A stretch of DNA of 6,455 bases from UBA3222 sp002363035 (GTDB taxonomy: Bacteria; Verrucomicrobiota; Verrucomicrobiia; Opitutales; UBA9783). The stretch covers positions 1-6,455 of the forward strand of contig CAMPCR010000045.1 of the NCBI GenBank assembly GCA_946646575.1. Reading direction: 5' to 3'. The notes beneath the pieces were generated by a model. It made no database searches. It was not told the DNA's origin and saw only the letters and a program-made list of their open reading frames with translations. Positions within the stretch are counted from its first letter, which is position 1. The number at the start of each line of letters is the position of its first letter. Position numbers and translations under genes: made by a program. Positions 4,991 through 6,455 of the stretch are shown piece after piece.

Positions 4991-5836
4991 ATGGCGTTTT
5001 CGCTTTCGGAGACACGGGAAATCCTGCGAAGGTTGGGTGTTTGTCCCAAGCGCAAGTTGGGACAAAATTTTTTGGTCGACCCGCGGGTCGTGGAGCGGTC
5101 GGTTCAGTGGGCACAAATTGAACGTTCGGAGGTTGTGATTGAAATCGGTTCCGGTTGCGGGACGTTGACGGGTGATTTGGCGAAAGCGGATGCGCGCGTA
5201 TTTGCCGTCGAAAAAGATCCAATTCTTGCGAGGCACGTTGCGCAATCTTTTCCGATTGATCTTTTGCAAGCCGATGCGGTCGATTTCCCCGTCGGAAATT
5301 TTGATTTAGTGCAGCCTTATAAAGTTGTTGCCAACCTGCCGTACGCGATTGCGAGTGTTTGGTTGGATAAAATTCTCGAACTGCAGCGATTGCCGGAAAC
5401 GATGGTGCTGTTGGTTCAGAAAGAAGCCGCCGAGCGTTGGTTTTCCGAAAGCGGTTGCAAATCTTTCGGTGCCATCGGTATTTATTTACAGGCAATGTAT
5501 CGGTTGGAACAAAAATGCGGTGTTTCCAAGCGATGTTTTTATCCGCAACCCAAGGTCGATTCCGTACTGCTTCATATTCAAAAGCGTACCGACGGCTGTC
5601 TTTTCCCAAAAGAATTTAAGCAGTTTATACGCGAACTTTTTACGCATCGTCGGCAACAAATCGCACGCGCCTGCAATGGAAGTAACGCACCTTTTGCGGA
5701 TGATTTTCTTCATTTTTTGGAAAAACAAAATCTCCCGAAAACCGTACGCGCCGAAGCCGTTCCTTTGGAACTTTGGATTGCGTTTTCGAAGGCATATTTT
5801 TCGAAACATTCGGGCAAAATGGAATTTTTACCCTAA
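4991..5836 (+). CDS. rsmA: 16S rRNA (adenine1518-N6/adenine1519-N6)-dimethyltransferase RsmA/KsgA
   Basis: This 281-residue SAM-dependent methyltransferase is close to the family's usual 270-290. It dimethylates the two adjacent adenines in the loop of helix 45 at the 3' end of 16S rRNA, a late step and checkpoint in 30S assembly. Motifs in order are KLGQNFLVD (22-30), the SAM-binding EIGSGCGTLTGDL (51-63, with Ser54 where Pro is common), acidic Glu74 in AVEKD, QADAVDF (93-99), and the catalytic NLPYAIAS (115-122, usually NLPYNISS). FYPQPKVDSVLLHI (183-196) and the C-terminal LFTHRRQQIARA (217-228) follow. The catalytic Asn115 and the aromatic Phe183 are present. No ribosome site precedes the ATG; it follows rpsU by 14 bases and may depend on ribosomes arriving from there. 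No frameshift is seen. Confidence 0.95.
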   Translation: MAFSLSETREILRRLGVCPKRKLGQNFLVDPRVVERSVQWAQIERSEVVIEIGSGCGTLTGDLAKADARVFAVEKDPILARHVAQSFPIDLLQADAVDFPVGNFDLVQPYKVVANLPYAIASVWLDKILELQRLPETMVLLVQKEAAERWFSESGCKSFGAIGIYLQAMYRLEQKCGVSKRCFYPQPKVDSVLLHIQKRTDGCLFPKEFKQFIRELFTHRRQQIARACNGSNAPFADDFLHFLEKQNLPKTVRAEAVPLELWIAFSKAYFSKHSGKMEFLP

Positions 5837-5870
5837 CGTCTGAAGTTAAAAAACACTGTTGACGTTTTTT
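5835..5870 (+). terminator. candidate terminator after rsmA
   Basis: AACGTC (5835-5840, beginning inside the rsmA TAA) is a perfect inverted repeat of GACGTT (5861-5866), followed by further T (to 5870). The loop of 20 bases is long and lowers confidence. The 3' arm shares bases with the -35 box of the tRNA promoter. Confidence 0.35.
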
Positions 5871-5887
5871 CGGTTTTTCAGTTGCAT
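5859..5887 (+). promoter_or_regulatory. candidate promoter of the tRNA-Gly gene
   Basis: TTGACG (5859-5864, 5 of 6) and TTGCAT (5882-5887, 3 of 6) have a 17-base spacer. The predicted start, near 5894, lies about six bases before the mature tRNA, normal for a single tRNA gene. Confidence 0.5.
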
Positions 5888-5899
5888 AGAAGTGGTTGG

Positions 5900-5975
<76 letters not shown>

Positions 5976-6079
5976 AAAAGGATTTTTGAGGTGTTTGGCG
6001 GAAAGTTTATGAGAGTGCTTCCGAAAAACTGCAATAACTGACAGCGCGGTTTTGTTCGTTGTCTCTGCAGAGTGGTCAT

Positions 6080-6455
6080 TTAACCGACATACCGCCAATC
6101 CATCTGTTTAAAATTGCATAAAATTTCGCTGTCCAGACGGTCGGCGTCCATACAAAGTTCGTTGATGGTATAATGTTCGTCCAAAATCATTGCATTTCCC
6201 GTCCAAACCGCTTCGGAAGGAATGTCCGTAACATCGCAGGTGGTTAATCCCATCGAAATGCGCCCGATAACGGGAGCAGGATAACGATCGGAACCTTTCC
6301 GAAACCACACCGTCCCGCGGTTGCTTAAACTGCGCGGAAGTCCGTGCGAGTAACCGATGCCCAAAACCGCAACGACGGTATCACGTTTCGCTTCCCATGT
6401 GGCACCGTAACCGACACGCTCGCCCTTTCGGATGGTTTCCGTCTGCAAAACGGGC
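6080..6455 (-). CDS. alr: alanine racemase, C-terminal part (N-terminus beyond window)
   Basis: About 124 residues of the beta-sheet C-terminal domain of a fold-III PLP-dependent alanine racemase are present. The frame is open to the window edge; the TTG at 6448 is an internal Leu, not a start. The family blocks are GERVGYGATW, whose Tyr (codon 6409-6407) corresponds to the catalytic base Tyr265 of the Geobacillus enzyme, then GIGYSHGLPRSLSNRG, GRISMGLTTCDVT and the terminal SEILCNF...WRYVG. The enzyme interconverts L- and D-alanine for peptidoglycan. Several usually conserved residues differ: the Asp after Met (SMD) is Gly, the Asp of GYADG is His, and the position of Tyr354 (YE, PLP phosphate contact) is Ser (SE, codon 6130-6128). 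These matches come from memory. It could be a divergent Alr or a related racemase; the PLP-lysine barrel lies outside the window. Confidence 0.85.
   Translation of the reverse strand, partial: PVLQTETIRKGERVGYGATWEAKRDTVVAVLGIGYSHGLPRSLSNRGTVWFRKGSDRYPAPVIGRISMGLTTCDVTDIPSEAVWTGNAMILDEHYTINELCMDADRLDSEILCNFKQMDWRYVG

Noticed and set aside
4971..5609. A 212-codon minus-strand frame opposite rsmA
   Set aside because: rsmA on the plus strand carries every family motif; the antisense frame is basic, low in recognisable structure and has no promoter or context.
6063..6072. Palindrome CTCTGCAGAG between the tRNA and the racemase gene
   Set aside because: It is a ten-base perfect palindrome but single copy, with no T-run and no promoter near it; chance is adequate.

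Overview
This window is bacterial chromosomal DNA, moderately GC-balanced, carrying mostly housekeeping genes. The protein flavour suggests a Gram-negative member of the Verrucomicrobiota/PVC group: the basic bS21 tail, the style of RodZ and the fab genes, and the scarcity of Shine-Dalgarno (SD) sites. This assignment is an impression that I could not test. I found no phage, IS element, CRISPR array or obvious gene island.

Layout. (1) 1-421: the end of a type II toxin-antitoxin operon, with a cut-off acidic antitoxin and a complete Txe/YoeB-type toxin. (2) 525-3086: a short fatty-acid synthesis cluster on the plus strand, fabG-acpP-fabF (ketoacyl-ACP reductase, acyl carrier protein, ketoacyl-ACP synthase II). 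There is a 225-base gap before fabF that holds stem-loop structures. (3) 3250-4634, minus strand: a RodZ-like cell-shape protein, translationally coupled to a bifunctional-nuclease-domain (DUF151) protein. This pair converges on fabF and diverges from rpsU. (4) 4776-5836, plus strand: rpsU (ribosomal protein bS21) followed closely by rsmA/ksgA (16S rRNA dimethyltransferase). Both products act near the 3' end of 16S rRNA. (5) 5900-5975: tRNA-Gly(CCC) with its own promoter. (6) 6080-6455, minus strand: the C-terminal part of an alanine racemase, cut by the window end.

How the genes relate. FabG and FabF act on intermediates carried by AcpP in the elongation cycle. RodZ links the MreB cytoskeleton to wall synthesis, and alanine racemase supplies D-alanine for that wall. 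bS21, RsmA and the tRNA belong to translation.

Most notable points. rpsU is the only gene here with a canonical SD, a pattern known from bacteria whose ribosomes hide the anti-SD and self-regulate bS21. FabG has Asp in place of the catalytic-tetrad Asn. The alanine racemase has several changed active-site positions. A terminator-like hairpin with a possible competing fold lies just before fabF. I see no clearly new multi-gene system.
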